Counted from the first letter of the stretch, positions 49,753 to 59,961 are shown. The stretch is DNA of 64,000 nt from Pantoea coffeiphila (GCF_016909495.1 NZ_JAFBFW010000003.1:620001-684000), one strand, 5' to 3'. A program made the numbers and translations. The notes: generated by a model from the sequence alone, not told the origin.

Positions 49753-50406
49753 ATGGTTCATCAGAAAATACTGACGCGTGGCTACTCGCTGGCGGAAGAA
49801 ATTGCCAACAGCATCAGTCACGGCGTGGGCTGCCTTTTCGGGATTATCGGCCTGGTTTTACTCCTGACTCAGGCTATTGAAAGCCGTGCCGGTGCGCTGG
49901 CCATCACCAGCTACAGCCTCTACGGCGGCAGTATGATCCTGCTGTTTCTGGCCTCAACCCTCTACCATGCCATTCCGCATCAGCGGGCAAAATACTGGCT
50001 GAAAAAACTCGATCATTCGGCGATTTATCTGCTGATTGCAGGCACCTATACGCCCTTCCTGCTGGTAGGGCTGAAGTCACCGCTGGCTCACGGCCTGATG
50101 GTGGTGATCTGGAGCCTGGCGCTGGCAGGTATCGTCTTTAAGCTGGCTTTTGCCCATCGTTTTGAAGCGCTGTCGCTGGTGACCTACCTGCTGATGGGAT
50201 GGCTGTCGCTGATCGTTATCTACCAGATGGTGACGAAACTGCCTGCGGGCAGCGTGTGGCTTTTAGCAGCGGGGGGCGTGATTTATTCGCTGGGGGTGAT
50301 TTTCTACGTGGCGAAGCGCATACCCTACAATCATGCCATCTGGCACGGTTTTGTTCTGGGCGGCAGCCTGTGCCATTTCTTCGCTATCTACCTTTACGTT
50401 ATGTAA
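49753..50406 (+). CDS. trhA: TrhA/hemolysin III family membrane protein
   Basis: A 217-residue inner-membrane protein with seven predicted hydrophobic helices, of the YqfA/PAQR family. E. coli YqfA (TrhA) takes part in membrane energetic homeostasis; hemolytic activity is not expected. The motifs [26 protein letters not shown] and the terminal [18 protein letters not shown] (zinc histidines) are clear. ATG 49753 begins [16 protein letters not shown], which aligns with the family start; a start at 49723 is less likely. Confidence 0.9.
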   Translation: MVHQKILTRGYSLAEEIANSISHGVGCLFGIIGLVLLLTQAIESRAGALAITSYSLYGGSMILLFLASTLYHAIPHQRAKYWLKKLDHSAIYLLIAGTYTPFLLVGLKSPLAHGLMVVIWSLALAGIVFKLAFAHRFEALSLVTYLLMGWLSLIVIYQMVTKLPAGSVWLLAAGGVIYSLGVIFYVAKRIPYNHAIWHGFVLGGSLCHFFAIYLYVM

Positions 50407-50442
50407 AACAGGCTGGTCGGGAATCGGCCAGCCTGTACGTTA

Positions 50443-51429
50443 TCAGCCGGCGGTGATTTCGTACGGCAGCGGCTGAATGGTCAGTCTGCCGCCTTCGTCA
50501 CCCTGTACGCGCAGAATCGTATCGGCTTCCAGATCGTTATTCAGCACCGCCTGCACCCAGACTTCGCCCGTTTCAAGCTGGCAGGCTGCCAGAATCGTAC
50601 CGGTGCGCCGCCAGTTTTCACCCATCTGCATTTCCAGCGCGCTATCAGCCTCGGGAACACTACCCGCTTTGCCAGCCAGCCAGTAAAGTGCGCGCTTATT
50701 GGCACCGCGGAACTTGGCGCGCGCCACCATTTCCTGGCCGGTGTAGCAGCCTTTTTTAAAGCTGATGCCGTTCAGCGCCTGAACGTTGGTCGCCTGTGGA
50801 ATCAACTGCGCGCTGGTGGCCGCATCGATAATCGGGAAACCGGCCTCAATATCCAGCGCCAGCCACTGATTGCTGTTGTTCAATGCGGCTTTATCGGCCA
50901 GCTTTTGCTGGATCTCAGCGGCTTTGCCTTCACTGGTCACCAGCAGAAAACGTTCGGCGGGCAGATCGAACCAAAGCAGCGTGCTTTCATCCTGCTGGAC
51001 GACCGGGGCATCGGCGTCCGGCAGTACCGCGAAAATCTCGGTCAATGCTTCACGCGCCTGTTCGCCCGCCAGACCGAGCAGCACCGACTCATCGTCGGCG
51101 GCCAGTGTCACTTTGGCGAAAACGGCATATTTCTTCAATTCAATCAGCTGGTTATCACGCAGGCTGCGGCGCTCAATATAGGCCAGCCCTTCTCCGCGAT
51201 GGAACAGGCGCAGCGTACTCCACATTTTACCTTTCGCATCGCAGTGGGCGGCAGGCAGATGGCGATCGGCTCCCAGCGCTGCCACATCCAGCGTCACCTG
51301 CCCCTGCAGATAGCTCACCCGGTCCTGGCCCGTGGCGGTAACCAGCGCCCACTCTTCCAGTGAAATCAGCGTCAGTGGAAGCTGCGCGGATGCCTGTGGC
51401 TGGCGAGGCGGAAAAGCAATAATTGGCAT
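50443..51429 (-). CDS. ygfZ: tRNA-modifying protein YgfZ
   Basis: A 328-residue folate-binding protein related in fold to GcvT. It supports assembly or repair of iron-sulfur enzymes such as MiaB. The signature cysteine motif KGCYTGQE is intact near residue 226 ([19 protein letters not shown]). It lies divergent from sdhE, with about 210 bases between. A hairpin at 50408-50436 (ACAGGCTGG / CCAGCCTGT) lies between its end and that of trhA. Confidence 0.95.
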   Translation of the reverse strand: MPIIAFPPRQPQASAQLPLTLISLEEWALVTATGQDRVSYLQGQVTLDVAALGADRHLPAAHCDAKGKMWSTLRLFHRGEGLAYIERRSLRDNQLIELKKYAVFAKVTLAADDESVLLGLAGEQAREALTEIFAVLPDADAPVVQQDESTLLWFDLPAERFLLVTSEGKAAEIQQKLADKAALNNSNQWLALDIEAGFPIIDAATSAQLIPQATNVQALNGISFKKGCYTGQEMVARAKFRGANKRALYWLAGKAGSVPEADSALEMQMGENWRRTGTILAACQLETGEVWVQAVLNNDLEADTILRVQGDEGGRLTIQPLPYEITAG

Positions 51430-51639
51430 GATTCAGTCCTGAATTGAAAAATATTAACAATACTTCTCATGTTAAGAGAGACGCATTGCTTTGCAACCAG
51501 TTTCCGGCAAAAGCGGCACAAAAGGCGTGATAACCCTGCAAGCTTTGCGTGATGTCTCGCAAGCTATAAATTGCTGCATCAACAGCGGGGTAAAAAGGGG
51601 TACACTGAAAGCCTGTTTGATTAACTGACGCTGAGTAAC

Positions 51640-51906
51640 ATGGATATTACCAATAAATCACGCATTCACTGGGCATGTCGTCGTGGCATGCGGGAACTCG
51701 ACATCTCAATCATGCCTTTTTTTGAGTATGAGTTTGATTCGCTGAGCGACGGTGACAAAAAGGTGTTTGTTCGTCTGCTGGAGAGCGACGACCCTGACCT
51801 GTTTAACTGGCTGATGAACCATGGAGCGCCGGCCGATCCTGAGCTTCGGCGAATGGTGGCACTGATTCAGGAGAGAAATCAGCAACGTGGTCCTGTGGCG
51901 ATGTGA
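51640..51906 (+). CDS. sdhE: FAD assembly factor SdhE
   Basis: An 88-residue protein that helps attach FAD covalently to succinate dehydrogenase and fumarate reductase flavoprotein subunits. The key motif RRGMRELDI is present near residue 14 ([19 protein letters not shown]), which contacts the flavoprotein. It overlaps cptA by 20 bases and is the first gene of sdhE-cptA-creB-creC. Confidence 0.96.
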   Translation: MDITNKSRIHWACRRGMRELDISIMPFFEYEFDSLSDGDKKVFVRLLESDDPDLFNWLMNHGAPADPELRRMVALIQERNQQRGPVAM

Positions 51907-52300
51907 ACTGAGGGTCTCCTGGGCAGCACAGTGGCAGCCTTTGCTGATACACGGCGCAGTGATTTTGCTGCTGTTGCTGATCCCCTGGCCCGGCAGCTAT
52001 ACCCTGGTTTGGATCGTGCTGTTGACGCTGGTGCTTATGGAGAGTATCCGCAGTCAGCGGCGCATCCTTTCACGTGTCGGGCCCATTGAACTGCTGTCCT
52101 CAAGACAGTTCCACTGGCGGCGGAAACAGTGGTTTCTCGTTGCGAAACCTTGGATTGGGCGTTGGGCGATTCTACTGCCGTTACGCTCAGCAGAGGGGAA
52201 GCGCGAGTGGCTGTGGCTTGGCATCGACAGTATGGAGAACGCCGAGTGGCGTCTGCTGCGGCAGCAGTTATTGATGCTGAAGGAACCGGGTAATGAGTAG
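51887..52300 (+). CDS. cptA: CptA/YgfX, inner membrane toxin of the sdhE pair
   Basis: A 137-residue membrane protein with two N-terminal hydrophobic helices ([15 protein letters not shown] and [13 protein letters not shown]) and a basic cytosolic tail. E. coli YgfX/CptA is reported to inhibit cell division by acting on FtsZ and MreB, and sdhE (CptB) was reported as its antitoxin; that pairing is disputed. The start is a GTG at 51887 within sdhE, matching the family N-terminus [11 protein letters not shown]. It overlaps creB by 8 bases. Confidence 0.88.
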   Translation: MVLWRCELRVSWAAQWQPLLIHGAVILLLLLIPWPGSYTLVWIVLLTLVLMESIRSQRRILSRVGPIELLSSRQFHWRRKQWFLVAKPWIGRWAILLPLRSAEGKREWLWLGIDSMENAEWRLLRQQLLMLKEPGNE

Positions 52301-52988
52301 CGCCACTGTATGGCTGGCTGAAGATGAAGCCGCAATTGCGGACACCCTGCTCTATGTACTGCAGCAGGAAGGCTTTACCCCGCGCTGGTTTTCCCGTGGG
52401 CTGCCGCTGCTGGAGGCGCTGCAACAGCAGCCGCCCGATCTGGTGATCCTTGATGTTGGCCTGCCTGATATCAATGGCTTTGAGCTTTGCCGTCAGCTGC
52501 TGGCAAAGCAGCCGGATCTTCCCGTGCTGTTTCTGACCGCAAGGAGTGAAGAGAACGACAGGCTGCTGGGGTTAGAGATCGGTGCCGACGATTATGTGGC
52601 CAAACCGTTTTCTCCTCGCGAAGTCTGCGCCAGGGTACGCACGCTTCTTAAGCGTTTGCAAAAGCAGCAGCGCATTGCTCAGTCAGGACTGCGCACCGTT
52701 GGCCGCTTTGTGCTTGATGAACCTGCGGCCCGCATTACCTGGCACCAGTGTCCGCTGGTACTTACGCGCTACGAATTTCTACTGTTGAAAACGCTGCTGA
52801 CCGCACCCGGTCGGGTTTTTTCACGCCAGCAGTTGATGGATCTGGTGTGGCAGGGTGCAGAGGAGAGTATGGAACGCACCGTCGATACCCACATTAAAAC
52901 GCTGCGGGCCAAACTGCGTGACATTAATCCAAATGAAGCGGTCCTGATGACCCATCGGGGCCTTGGCTACAGTCTGGTGGCTGGCTGA
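52293..52988 (+). CDS. creB: Response regulator CreB
   Basis: A 231-residue OmpR-family regulator. The receiver domain has the acidic pocket EDE (residues 10-12), the phosphorylated D54 (VILDVGLPDI) and the conserved lysine in YVAKPFSPRE. The C-terminal winged helix ends VDTHIKTLRAKL. CreBC responds to carbon-source change and to fermentation products and activates creD and others. In E. coli creABCD is far away; here creB overlaps cptA by 8 bases and creC by 1 base, so it appears to be attached to the sdhE-cptA operon. creA is absent. Confidence 0.93.
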   Translation: MSSATVWLAEDEAAIADTLLYVLQQEGFTPRWFSRGLPLLEALQQQPPDLVILDVGLPDINGFELCRQLLAKQPDLPVLFLTARSEENDRLLGLEIGADDYVAKPFSPREVCARVRTLLKRLQKQQRIAQSGLRTVGRFVLDEPAARITWHQCPLVLTRYEFLLLKTLLTAPGRVFSRQQLMDLVWQGAEESMERTVDTHIKTLRAKLRDINPNEAVLMTHRGLGYSLVAG

Positions 52989-54412
52989 TGAAAATCGGCA
53001 TGCGCCTGCTGCTGGGTTACTTTCTGATTGTGGCGATCGCGGCATGGTTTGTGCTGAATATTTTTCTGCAGGAGGTTAAACCCGGCGTACGTCGTGCAAC
53101 GGAAGGGATGCTGGTGGATACCGCCACGCTTCTGGCTCAGTTCGCCCGTACCGATATGCTGAGCGGGAATCCGCAGCATGGTCAGCTGGCGCAGGCTTTT
53201 TCGCAGCTGGCTAACTACCGGGTGGCGGCCAACATCAGCGGTATCACCAAAACCCGCAATGAGTATCGCGTTTATCTGACTGATGCAAAAGGAATGGTGG
53301 TGTTTGATTCCGCGGGTGTGGCTCTGGGGCAGGACTATTCGCGATGGAACGATGTCTGGCTGACCCTGCGCGGGCGCTATGGCGCACGCAGCAGCCAGAT
53401 CGATCCTAAAGATGAAAACAGCACGGTAATGTATGTCGCTGCGCCGGTGCGGGAAGATGGGCGGTTGATTGGCGTGCTCAGCGTGGGTAAAGCCAACAGC
53501 ACGATGGAACCGGTGATTCGCCGCAGCGAGCGCCGCATTCTTTGGGCCGGGGCTGCTCTTTTAGGCATTGCCCTTTTGATTGGTTTGGCTTTTGTTTTGT
53601 GGATTAACCGTTCGGTGGGCAGGCTGGTGCGCTATGCCGATTCAGTCACCGACGGTGAACAGCTACCGCTGCCCGCGATGAACAGCAGCGAACTGCGTAA
53701 GCTGGCGCGGGCGCTGGAAAGCATGAGGCTCAAACTGGAGGGCAAGCGCTATATTGAGCATTACGCCCATGCCTTAACCCACGAATTGAAAAGCCCGCTG
53801 GCGGCAATTCGGGGGGCTGCGGAAATCATTCAGGAGCTGCCATCGCCAGAGGTTACCCGGCAATTTTCCGCCAATATTCTTCAGCAAAATGCCCGTATGC
53901 AGCGGCTGATTGATAATCTTCTGCGCCAGGCGCGGCTGGAAAACCGCCCTGAGATTTCACGCCAGCCCATCGATTTACTGCCGTTAATGAACGCATTGCG
54001 TGACAGCCGAGTCGTGCAGTCACAGGGTAAAAATGTGCATATTGAAACCGACAGCCTGGATGGCCTGGAGGTTTTCGCCGACCGGCTGCTGCTGGAGCAG
54101 GCGTTGGCGAATCTATTGGATAACGCACTGGATTTCACGTTGCCGGGAGGAAACGTAGTGCTGCGTGCTGAGAACCAGGACAGTACGGTGGCAATTCAGA
54201 TTATTGACAGCGGTAGCGGCATACCGGCGTACGCGGAGCCGTATATCTTCGATCGATTCTATTCTCTGCCGCGCAGCAACGGTGAGAAAAGCAGCGGGCT
54301 TGGGCTGGCGTTCGTTCGCGAGGTGGCTCGCCTGCATCAGGGCAGCATAACGTTGCTGAATTTAGCCGAGGGCGGCGTTTGTGCCAGCCTGACGTTAAAA
54401 AAACAGCCCTGA
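52988..54412 (+). CDS. creC: Sensor histidine kinase CreC
   Basis: A 474-residue inner-membrane kinase, the same length as E. coli CreC. An N-terminal helix (LLLGYFLIVAIAAWFVLNIF) and a second near residue 180 (GAALLGIALLIGLAFVLWI) flank a periplasmic CreC sensor domain; a HAMP linker follows. The phosphorylated H265 is in THELKSPLAAIRGA. The catalytic domain has LANLLDNALDFT, DSGSGIP and SSGLGLAFVREV. The start shares a base with the creB stop. A cre-tag lies just after the stop. Confidence 0.95.
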   Translation: MKIGMRLLLGYFLIVAIAAWFVLNIFLQEVKPGVRRATEGMLVDTATLLAQFARTDMLSGNPQHGQLAQAFSQLANYRVAANISGITKTRNEYRVYLTDAKGMVVFDSAGVALGQDYSRWNDVWLTLRGRYGARSSQIDPKDENSTVMYVAAPVREDGRLIGVLSVGKANSTMEPVIRRSERRILWAGAALLGIALLIGLAFVLWINRSVGRLVRYADSVTDGEQLPLPAMNSSELRKLARALESMRLKLEGKRYIEHYAHALTHELKSPLAAIRGAAEIIQELPSPEVTRQFSANILQQNARMQRLIDNLLRQARLENRPEISRQPIDLLPLMNALRDSRVVQSQGKNVHIETDSLDGLEVFADRLLLEQALANLLDNALDFTLPGGNVVLRAENQDSTVAIQIIDSGSGIPAYAEPYIFDRFYSLPRSNGEKSSGLGLAFVREVARLHQGSITLLNLAEGGVCASLTLKKQP

Positions 54413-54413
54413 C

Positions 54414-54429
54414 TTCACCTTCTCTTCAC
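54414..54429 (+). promoter_or_regulatory. CreB binding site (cre tag) for creD
   Basis: TTCAC-CTTCTC-TTCAC is an exact match to the CreB consensus TTCACNNNNNNTTCAC. It begins 2 bases after the creC stop and lies about 65 bases ahead of creD, with a TATCTT -10-like box near 54471. This is the established regulatory layout for creD. Confidence 0.85.
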
Positions 54430-54494
54430 ACAACTTCATTCTCTCCCCATACGACAGGCCTATCTTCTGCGTCCTTAACTCAGGAGAAAAAACC

Positions 54495-55868
54495 ATGTTG
54501 AAATCTGCTTTGTTCTGGAAGGTCATCACGCTGATCGGCTGTTTACTCCTTTTACTGGTGCCGCTCAGTATGCTCAACTCACTCATTGCTGAGCGCGCCA
54601 GCTGGCGGGACAGCGTGGCACAAACGCTAAGCCAAAGTACCAGCGGTCCGCAGCGCGTGCTAGGCCCGCTGATTGTCGTGCCGTGGACGGAAACACGTAA
54701 AGTAATGAAGGGCGATAAGGAAGTGCTGGTTGAGGAAAAGCATCACCGATTTTATTTGCCGGAACAGCTGAAGATTGGTGCACAGCAGGTGGTGGAGTCG
54801 CGCAGCGTTGGGATCTATCAAGGGCAGCTGTGGCGCTCAGGTATGGCCGTCAGTGCCAGTTTCGACGGTGAACGCATCCGCGATCTGTTAAACAAACCAG
54901 GAATCGTGTTGGGCCAGCCCTGGCTGACCGTTGTGCTCGGCGATTCGCGTGGCATAGCCAGCGTAACGCCGCTGCAAATTGAAGGTCAGGAACTTGATTT
55001 CCAGCCCGGCAGCCAGTTTGGCCAGGACGGCGAGGGGCTGCATGCCGTGCTGCCACAGTCGCTGCTGCAAAAGAAAAGCCTGGCACTGAGTTTTTCAATA
55101 AAGCTGATGGGAACGCGGGAGCTGGAAGTCGTACCGCTAGGCAAAAACAGCGCATTTGAACTGCAAAGTAACTGGCCGCATCCGGGGTTCACCGGCAGCT
55201 TCCTGCCCGAGAAACGCCAGATTACATCGCAGGGATTCACTGCCAGCTGGCAGAGTTCCTGGTTCGCCAATAATCTCAATTCGCGCTTTTCTGATGATGC
55301 TGAAGTCCGTAGCGCCACGCTGCCTGCTTTTAGTTCGATGGTGATTAACCCGGTTGACCAGTATCAACTGACCGATCGCGCGGTGAAATATGCCATCCTG
55401 CTGATTGGGCTGACCTTTATGTCATTCTTCCTTTTTGAGACGCTGACCGCGCTGCGCGTACACCCGATGCAGTACCTGTTGGTTGGTCTGTCATTGGTGA
55501 TGTTCTTTCTGGTGCTGCTGGCGCTCTCAGAGCATATTGGCTTCAACCTTGCCTGGCTCAGTGCCAGCCTGACCTGCGCAGCAATAAACGGTTTCTATTT
55601 ACAGGCGGTATTGCAGGGATGGCGGCGCAGTCTGAGCTTTGTTGCCGGGCTGCTGGTTCTGGACGCCGTGTTATGGCAGCTGCTGCAATCGGAAGACAGC
55701 GCCTTGCTGCTGGGAACCGGGGTACTGGCGATTGCGCTGGCGGCGGTGATGGTTCTGACCCGTCATATTGACTGGTACGGGCTGTCTATGCCGACCGCGA
55801 AGAAAGCGGTACAGGGCGCAGAGAAAGACGACAAGGAACCGGACGATCGTTTCCGCCTGTGGAAATAG
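54495..55868 (+). CDS. creD: Inner membrane protein CreD
   Basis: A 457-residue membrane protein, the most strongly CreBC-controlled gene in E. coli. A single N-terminal helix (LFWKVITLIGCLLLLLVPLSML) is followed by a large periplasmic domain and a C-terminal cluster of hydrophobic helices from about residue 300. Mutants of the family affect colicin E2 tolerance and envelope integrity; its molecular action is unknown. AGGAG lies 8 bases ahead of the ATG. Confidence 0.95.
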   Translation: MLKSALFWKVITLIGCLLLLLVPLSMLNSLIAERASWRDSVAQTLSQSTSGPQRVLGPLIVVPWTETRKVMKGDKEVLVEEKHHRFYLPEQLKIGAQQVVESRSVGIYQGQLWRSGMAVSASFDGERIRDLLNKPGIVLGQPWLTVVLGDSRGIASVTPLQIEGQELDFQPGSQFGQDGEGLHAVLPQSLLQKKSLALSFSIKLMGTRELEVVPLGKNSAFELQSNWPHPGFTGSFLPEKRQITSQGFTASWQSSWFANNLNSRFSDDAEVRSATLPAFSSMVINPVDQYQLTDRAVKYAILLIGLTFMSFFLFETLTALRVHPMQYLLVGLSLVMFFLVLLALSEHIGFNLAWLSASLTCAAINGFYLQAVLQGWRRSLSFVAGLLVLDAVLWQLLQSEDSALLLGTGVLAIALAAVMVLTRHIDWYGLSMPTAKKAVQGAEKDDKEPDDRFRLWK

Positions 55869-55914
55869 CGCGGTAACGGGCTGACCGTCGTAGCGGTCGG
55901 CCCGCAGATAAGCG

Positions 55915-56448
55915 TTAAAGCAGTTCGGCCATTTCCGTCAGGATCTGCTCACACCATTGGGCGATACGCTCATCGGTGTGCTCAAACTGATTCACATCAT
56001 CCAGCGCCAGGCCGACAAACTGCTGGCCGTCGGCGGTCAGAGGTTTTTTGCTGGTAAACTCGTAGCCCTCAATCGGCCAGCGGCCAACGAACTGAACGCC
56101 AATCGGTGCCAGTACTTCATGCAGCATGCCAAGCGCATCCAGGAACCATTCGCTGTATTCGCCCTGATCGCCCATGCCATAAAGTGCGACGATTTTACCG
56201 CGTAAATTCAGGTTTGGCAGATCGGTCCAAATCGCTTCCCAGTCCTCCTGCAATTCACCAAAATCCCAGGTGGGGATACCCAGAATTAACAAATCATACT
56301 GCTCCATCAGCAGGGGCGAATCATCTTTCAGGTTATGCAGAGTCACCAAATCTTCGCCGATAAAATCGCGAATTTTCTCGGCCGCCATCTCGGTGTAACA
56401 GGTGCTGGAGCCGTAAAACAGACCAATATTCATGGAAGTAAAACTCAT
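55915..56448 (-). CDS. fldB: Flavodoxin 2
   Basis: A 177-residue (or 172 if read from the second ATG at 56433) FMN electron carrier. The FMN-phosphate loop is [18 protein letters not shown]; the isoalloxazine loops are [12 protein letters not shown] and [11 protein letters not shown]. FldB is distinguished from FldA by the GSSTCYTE loop. The downstream ATG matches the E. coli start (MNIGLFYG), while the ATG at 56448 has the better ribosome-binding site (GAAGAA). Divergent from xerD. A GGGCTGACCG / CGGTCGGCCC hairpin lies past its stop at 55878-55903. Confidence 0.93.
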   Translation of the reverse strand: MSFTSMNIGLFYGSSTCYTEMAAEKIRDFIGEDLVTLHNLKDDSPLLMEQYDLLILGIPTWDFGELQEDWEAIWTDLPNLNLRGKIVALYGMGDQGEYSEWFLDALGMLHEVLAPIGVQFVGRWPIEGYEFTSKKPLTADGQQFVGLALDDVNQFEHTDERIAQWCEQILTEMAELL

Positions 56449-56533
56449 TTTTCTTCAGGCATGGCAGCGATAATACCAGATATGGGTAACAATAAGGCAT
56501 AATCGCCGTAAACCCTGACCTGGAGGAAATAGC

Positions 56534-57427
56534 GTGCAGGACAGCGATCTGATTGAACAATTTCTCGATGCCCTGTGGATCGAGCGCAATCTGGCGAAAA
56601 ATACCGTCATCTCCTACCGGCTCGATCTGCGATCGTTGACCGACTGGCTTGCCCATCAGCAGCTGACGTTGCTGGAAGCGGATGCCGTAAACCTGCAAAG
56701 TTTCCTCGCCGAAAGGCTGGAAGGCGGCTACAAGGCCAGCAGCTCGGCACGTTTGCTGAGCGCCATGCGGCGCCTGTTCCAGTATCTCTATCGTGAAAAG
56801 CTGCGTGCTGACGACCCGAGCGCACTGCTGTCATCCCCCAAACTGCCGCAGCGTTTGCCTAAGGATCTTTCGGAGGAACAGGTTGATCGACTGCTTCAGG
56901 CACCCGGCGAAGAACAGCCGATCGAGCTACGGGATAAAGCCATGCTTGAACTGCTGTACGCCACCGGTCTGCGCGTTAGCGAGCTGGTGGGACTGACGCT
57001 GAGCGACGTGAGTCTGCGGCAGGGCGTGGTGCGGGTGATCGGTAAAGGCAACAAGGAGCGGCTGGTGCCGATGGGCGAAGAGGCGATATACTGGATAGAA
57101 CGGTTTATTGAATATGGTCGCCCGTGGCTGCTAAATGGACAGGCGCTGGATGTGCTTTTCCCCAGCAACCGCGCGCAGCATATGACCCGACAAACCTTCT
57201 GGCATCGTATCAAACATTACGCCACACTGGCGGGGATCGACAGTGAAAAGCTGTCGCCGCACGTGCTGCGTCATGCTTTTGCGACCCATCTTCTGAACCA
57301 CGGCGCGGATTTGCGTGTCGTACAGATGTTACTGGGGCATAGCGATCTTTCAACGACCCAGATTTATACGCACGTGGCGACAGAACGTCTGCGCCAGCTG
57401 CATCAGCAGCATCACCCGCGTGCTTAA
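56534..57427 (+). CDS. xerD: Site-specific tyrosine recombinase XerD
   Basis: A 297-residue recombinase that with XerC resolves chromosome dimers at dif. The catalytic residues are visible: R147 (GLRVSEL), K171, H243-x-x-R246 (HVLRHAF), H269 (LGHSD) and the nucleophile Y278 (IYTHV). The start is a GTG, 7 bases after GGAGG. The N-terminal core-binding domain begins LIEQFLDALWIERNLAKNT. First gene of xerD-dsbC-recJ, as in E. coli. Confidence 0.97.
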   Translation: MQDSDLIEQFLDALWIERNLAKNTVISYRLDLRSLTDWLAHQQLTLLEADAVNLQSFLAERLEGGYKASSSARLLSAMRRLFQYLYREKLRADDPSALLSSPKLPQRLPKDLSEEQVDRLLQAPGEEQPIELRDKAMLELLYATGLRVSELVGLTLSDVSLRQGVVRVIGKGNKERLVPMGEEAIYWIERFIEYGRPWLLNGQALDVLFPSNRAQHMTRQTFWHRIKHYATLAGIDSEKLSPHVLRHAFATHLLNHGADLRVVQMLLGHSDLSTTQIYTHVATERLRQLHQQHHPRA

Positions 57428-57471
57428 GTGATTGACAATATGGCCCTCTCAGGAGCCTATAAGGATATAAA

Positions 57472-58173
57472 ATGAAGACCCGCCTTTTACTTTCTTTTCT
57501 GATCGCGTCGATCGCTGGACTGGCCCACGCTGACGATGCGGCAATCCAGCAGTCGCTGAATCGTCTTGGCCTGCAGCAAACGGAAATTCAGCCGTCGCCG
57601 CTGCCGGGCTTCAAAACCGTTCTGTCGGAAAGTGGCGTGCTGTACGTTACCGAAGACGGTAAGCATTTTATGCAGGGTCCTCTGTACGACGTCAGCGGCG
57701 CGCAGCCGGTCAATGTCACCAATCAGCTGCTGGAAAAGAAAGTCGAAGCGCTGAGCAAGGACATGATTGTCTACAAGGCGGCGAAAGAGCAGCACGTCAT
57801 TACCGTCTTTACCGATATTACCTGCGGCTACTGCCGCAAACTGCACGAGCAGATGGCCGACTACAATGCGTTGGGTATTACCGTACGCTATCTGGCTTTC
57901 CCGCGCGAAGGGATGAACGGGCAGGTAGCGAAAGAGATGAAGTCGATCTGGTGTACCGCCGATCGTCGTAAGTCATTTGATGCCGCAATGAAAGGTGAAG
58001 AAGTGCAGCCTGCGGATTGCAAAGTGGATATCGGCCAGCAGTACAAGCTCGGCATTCTGTTCGGTATTCAGGGTACTCCGGCCATTCTGCTGCAAAACGG
58101 TGCCATGATCCCTGGCTACCAGGGGCCACAGGACATGAAGAAATACCTCGACAGCCAGAAAAACGGTGGCTGA
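57472..58173 (+). CDS. dsbC: Protein disulfide isomerase DsbC
   Basis: A 233-residue periplasmic isomerase that repairs wrong disulfides as a V-shaped dimer. Residues 1-20 are a signal peptide (KTRLLLSFLIASIAGLAHA). The N-terminal dimerisation domain is followed by a thioredoxin-like domain with the active site C118-G-Y-C121. A second pair of cysteines (SIWCTADRR, PADCKVD) gives the structural disulfide. AGGAG and a second AAGGA precede the ATG. Confidence 0.97.
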   Translation: MKTRLLLSFLIASIAGLAHADDAAIQQSLNRLGLQQTEIQPSPLPGFKTVLSESGVLYVTEDGKHFMQGPLYDVSGAQPVNVTNQLLEKKVEALSKDMIVYKAAKEQHVITVFTDITCGYCRKLHEQMADYNALGITVRYLAFPREGMNGQVAKEMKSIWCTADRRKSFDAAMKGEEVQPADCKVDIGQQYKLGILFGIQGTPAILLQNGAMIPGYQGPQDMKKYLDSQKNGG

Positions 58174-58175
58174 TT

Positions 58176-59897
58176 TTGCACAAAGCTAAAACCGAACTCC
58201 GTCGCCGTCAGGCGGCGGATGCTGCTGCACTTCCTGCCGATTTGAACCCGTTGCTGCGCCGCCTGTATGCCCAGCGCGGCGTGACAGAAGCCGTTGCCCT
58301 GGAGCGCGGTGCCAAAAATCTGCATTCATTCCATTCGCTTAGCGGCATCGATCGCGCCGTTGATATCCTCCAGCGGGCGCTGGCCGATGATTTGTGCATT
58401 GTGATCGTTGGTGACTTTGATGCCGATGGTGCAACCAGTACGGCGCTGACGGTGCTGGCGCTGCGCGCTATGGGCGGGCGCAATATCAAATATCTGGTGC
58501 CGAACCGTTTTGATGATGGTTACGGCCTCAGCCCGGAAGTTGTCGAACAGGCCGCCGCCCGTGGTGCACAGCTGATTGTTACCGTGGATAACGGTATTTC
58601 CTCACACGCAGGCGTGGAGCTGGCGCATCAGAAGGGTATCCCGGTGGTGGTCACCGATCACCATCTGCCGGGGGAATCGCTGCCTGCGGCGGATGCCATC
58701 GTTAATCCCAATCTCAGCGACTGCGAATTCCCTTCGCGGGCGCTGGCTGGCGTCGGTGTTGCTTTCTACTTAATGCTGGCTCTGCGTGCGCGGCTGCGCG
58801 ACAGCGGTGTGGCAACGTTACCGAATCTGGCCGAGTGGCTGGATCTGGTCGCGTTGGGTACGGTCGCCGACGTGGTGCCGCTGGATGCCAATAACCGTAT
58901 TCTGGTCTGGCAGGGTCTGAGCCGTATTCGCGCGGGTAAATGCCGTCCGGGTATTCGCGCCCTGCTGGAAATCGCCAATCGCGATGCAAGCAAGCTGGCA
59001 GCCAGCGATTTGGGTTTCGCGCTGGGGCCGCGCTTAAATGCCGCCGGTCGGCTTGATGATATGTCGGTCGGTGTTGCGCTGTTGCTGAGTGAAGATCTGG
59101 GCCAGGCGCGAATGCTTGCGGCTGAGCTGGACGCATTGAACCAGACGCGGAAAGAAATTGAACAGGGCATGCAGTCCGAAGCGTTGGCGTTGTGCAATAG
59201 TCTTGAGCAGAGTAGCGATGCGCTGCCGCTGGGTATTGCCATGTACCATTCGGAGTGGCACCAGGGCGTGGTAGGCATTCTGGCTTCACGTCTGAAGGAG
59301 CGCTTCCACCGGCCGGTGATCGCGTTTGCTCCGGCGGGTGACGGTACGCTAAAAGGTTCCGGTCGATCCATTTCGGGGCTGCATATGCGTGACGTACTCG
59401 AACGGCTCGATACGCTGAATCCCGGGCTGATTATCAAATTTGGTGGCCATGCCATGGCGGCCGGGCTGTCACTGGAAGAAGCGAAGTTCGACGAGTTTCG
59501 CCAGCGTTTTGCCGATCTGGTCGCCGATCTGCTGGATGCGGAGTCGTTACAGGGCGTGGTGTGGAGCGACGGTGAGCTGATGGCGCAGGAGCTGACGCTG
59601 CCGACCGCCGAGCTGTTGCGTGACGCGGGTCCGTGGGGTCAGGCGTTCCCGGAGCCAACGTTTGACGGCAAGTTCAAGCTGTTGCAGCAGAAGCTGGTGG
59701 GCGAGCGCCATCTGAAGGTTATGCTGGAACCACTGGGCGGAGGCCCGTTGTTGGACGGTATCGCGTTTAATATTGATACCGCGCTGTGGCCCGATCCAAG
59801 CGTGAGGCATGTGGAGCTGGCCTATAAGCTGGATGTGAATGAGTTTCGCGGTAATCGTAATGTGCAGTTGATTATCGATCATCTCTGGGCGTTATAG
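58176..59897 (+). CDS. recJ: Single-stranded-DNA exonuclease RecJ
   Basis: A 573-residue DHH-family exonuclease that degrades single-stranded DNA 5' to 3' in repair and recombination. The catalytic motifs are GDFDADGATS, VDNGISSH, the DHH motif in VTDHHLPG and GRLDDMSVG; the DHHA1 GGH motif is FGGHAMAAGL. The open frame extends back into dsbC, but a TTG at 58176, two bases after the dsbC stop and following GGTGG, gives the right length (E. coli 577). Rare TTG start plus tight spacing implies translation coupled to dsbC. Confidence 0.95.
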   Translation: MHKAKTELRRRQAADAAALPADLNPLLRRLYAQRGVTEAVALERGAKNLHSFHSLSGIDRAVDILQRALADDLCIVIVGDFDADGATSTALTVLALRAMGGRNIKYLVPNRFDDGYGLSPEVVEQAAARGAQLIVTVDNGISSHAGVELAHQKGIPVVVTDHHLPGESLPAADAIVNPNLSDCEFPSRALAGVGVAFYLMLALRARLRDSGVATLPNLAEWLDLVALGTVADVVPLDANNRILVWQGLSRIRAGKCRPGIRALLEIANRDASKLAASDLGFALGPRLNAAGRLDDMSVGVALLLSEDLGQARMLAAELDALNQTRKEIEQGMQSEALALCNSLEQSSDALPLGIAMYHSEWHQGVVGILASRLKERFHRPVIAFAPAGDGTLKGSGRSISGLHMRDVLERLDTLNPGLIIKFGGHAMAAGLSLEEAKFDEFRQRFADLVADLLDAESLQGVVWSDGELMAQELTLPTAELLRDAGPWGQAFPEPTFDGKFKLLQQKLVGERHLKVMLEPLGGGPLLDGIAFNIDTALWPDPSVRHVELAYKLDVNEFRGNRNVQLIIDHLWAL

Positions 59898-59961
59898 CGG
59901 GGCGGGTTTGGCTCAGTAGCGGCAGCGTTGCTTATGTCGCTTTAGATTCTGAGTCTGGCGC

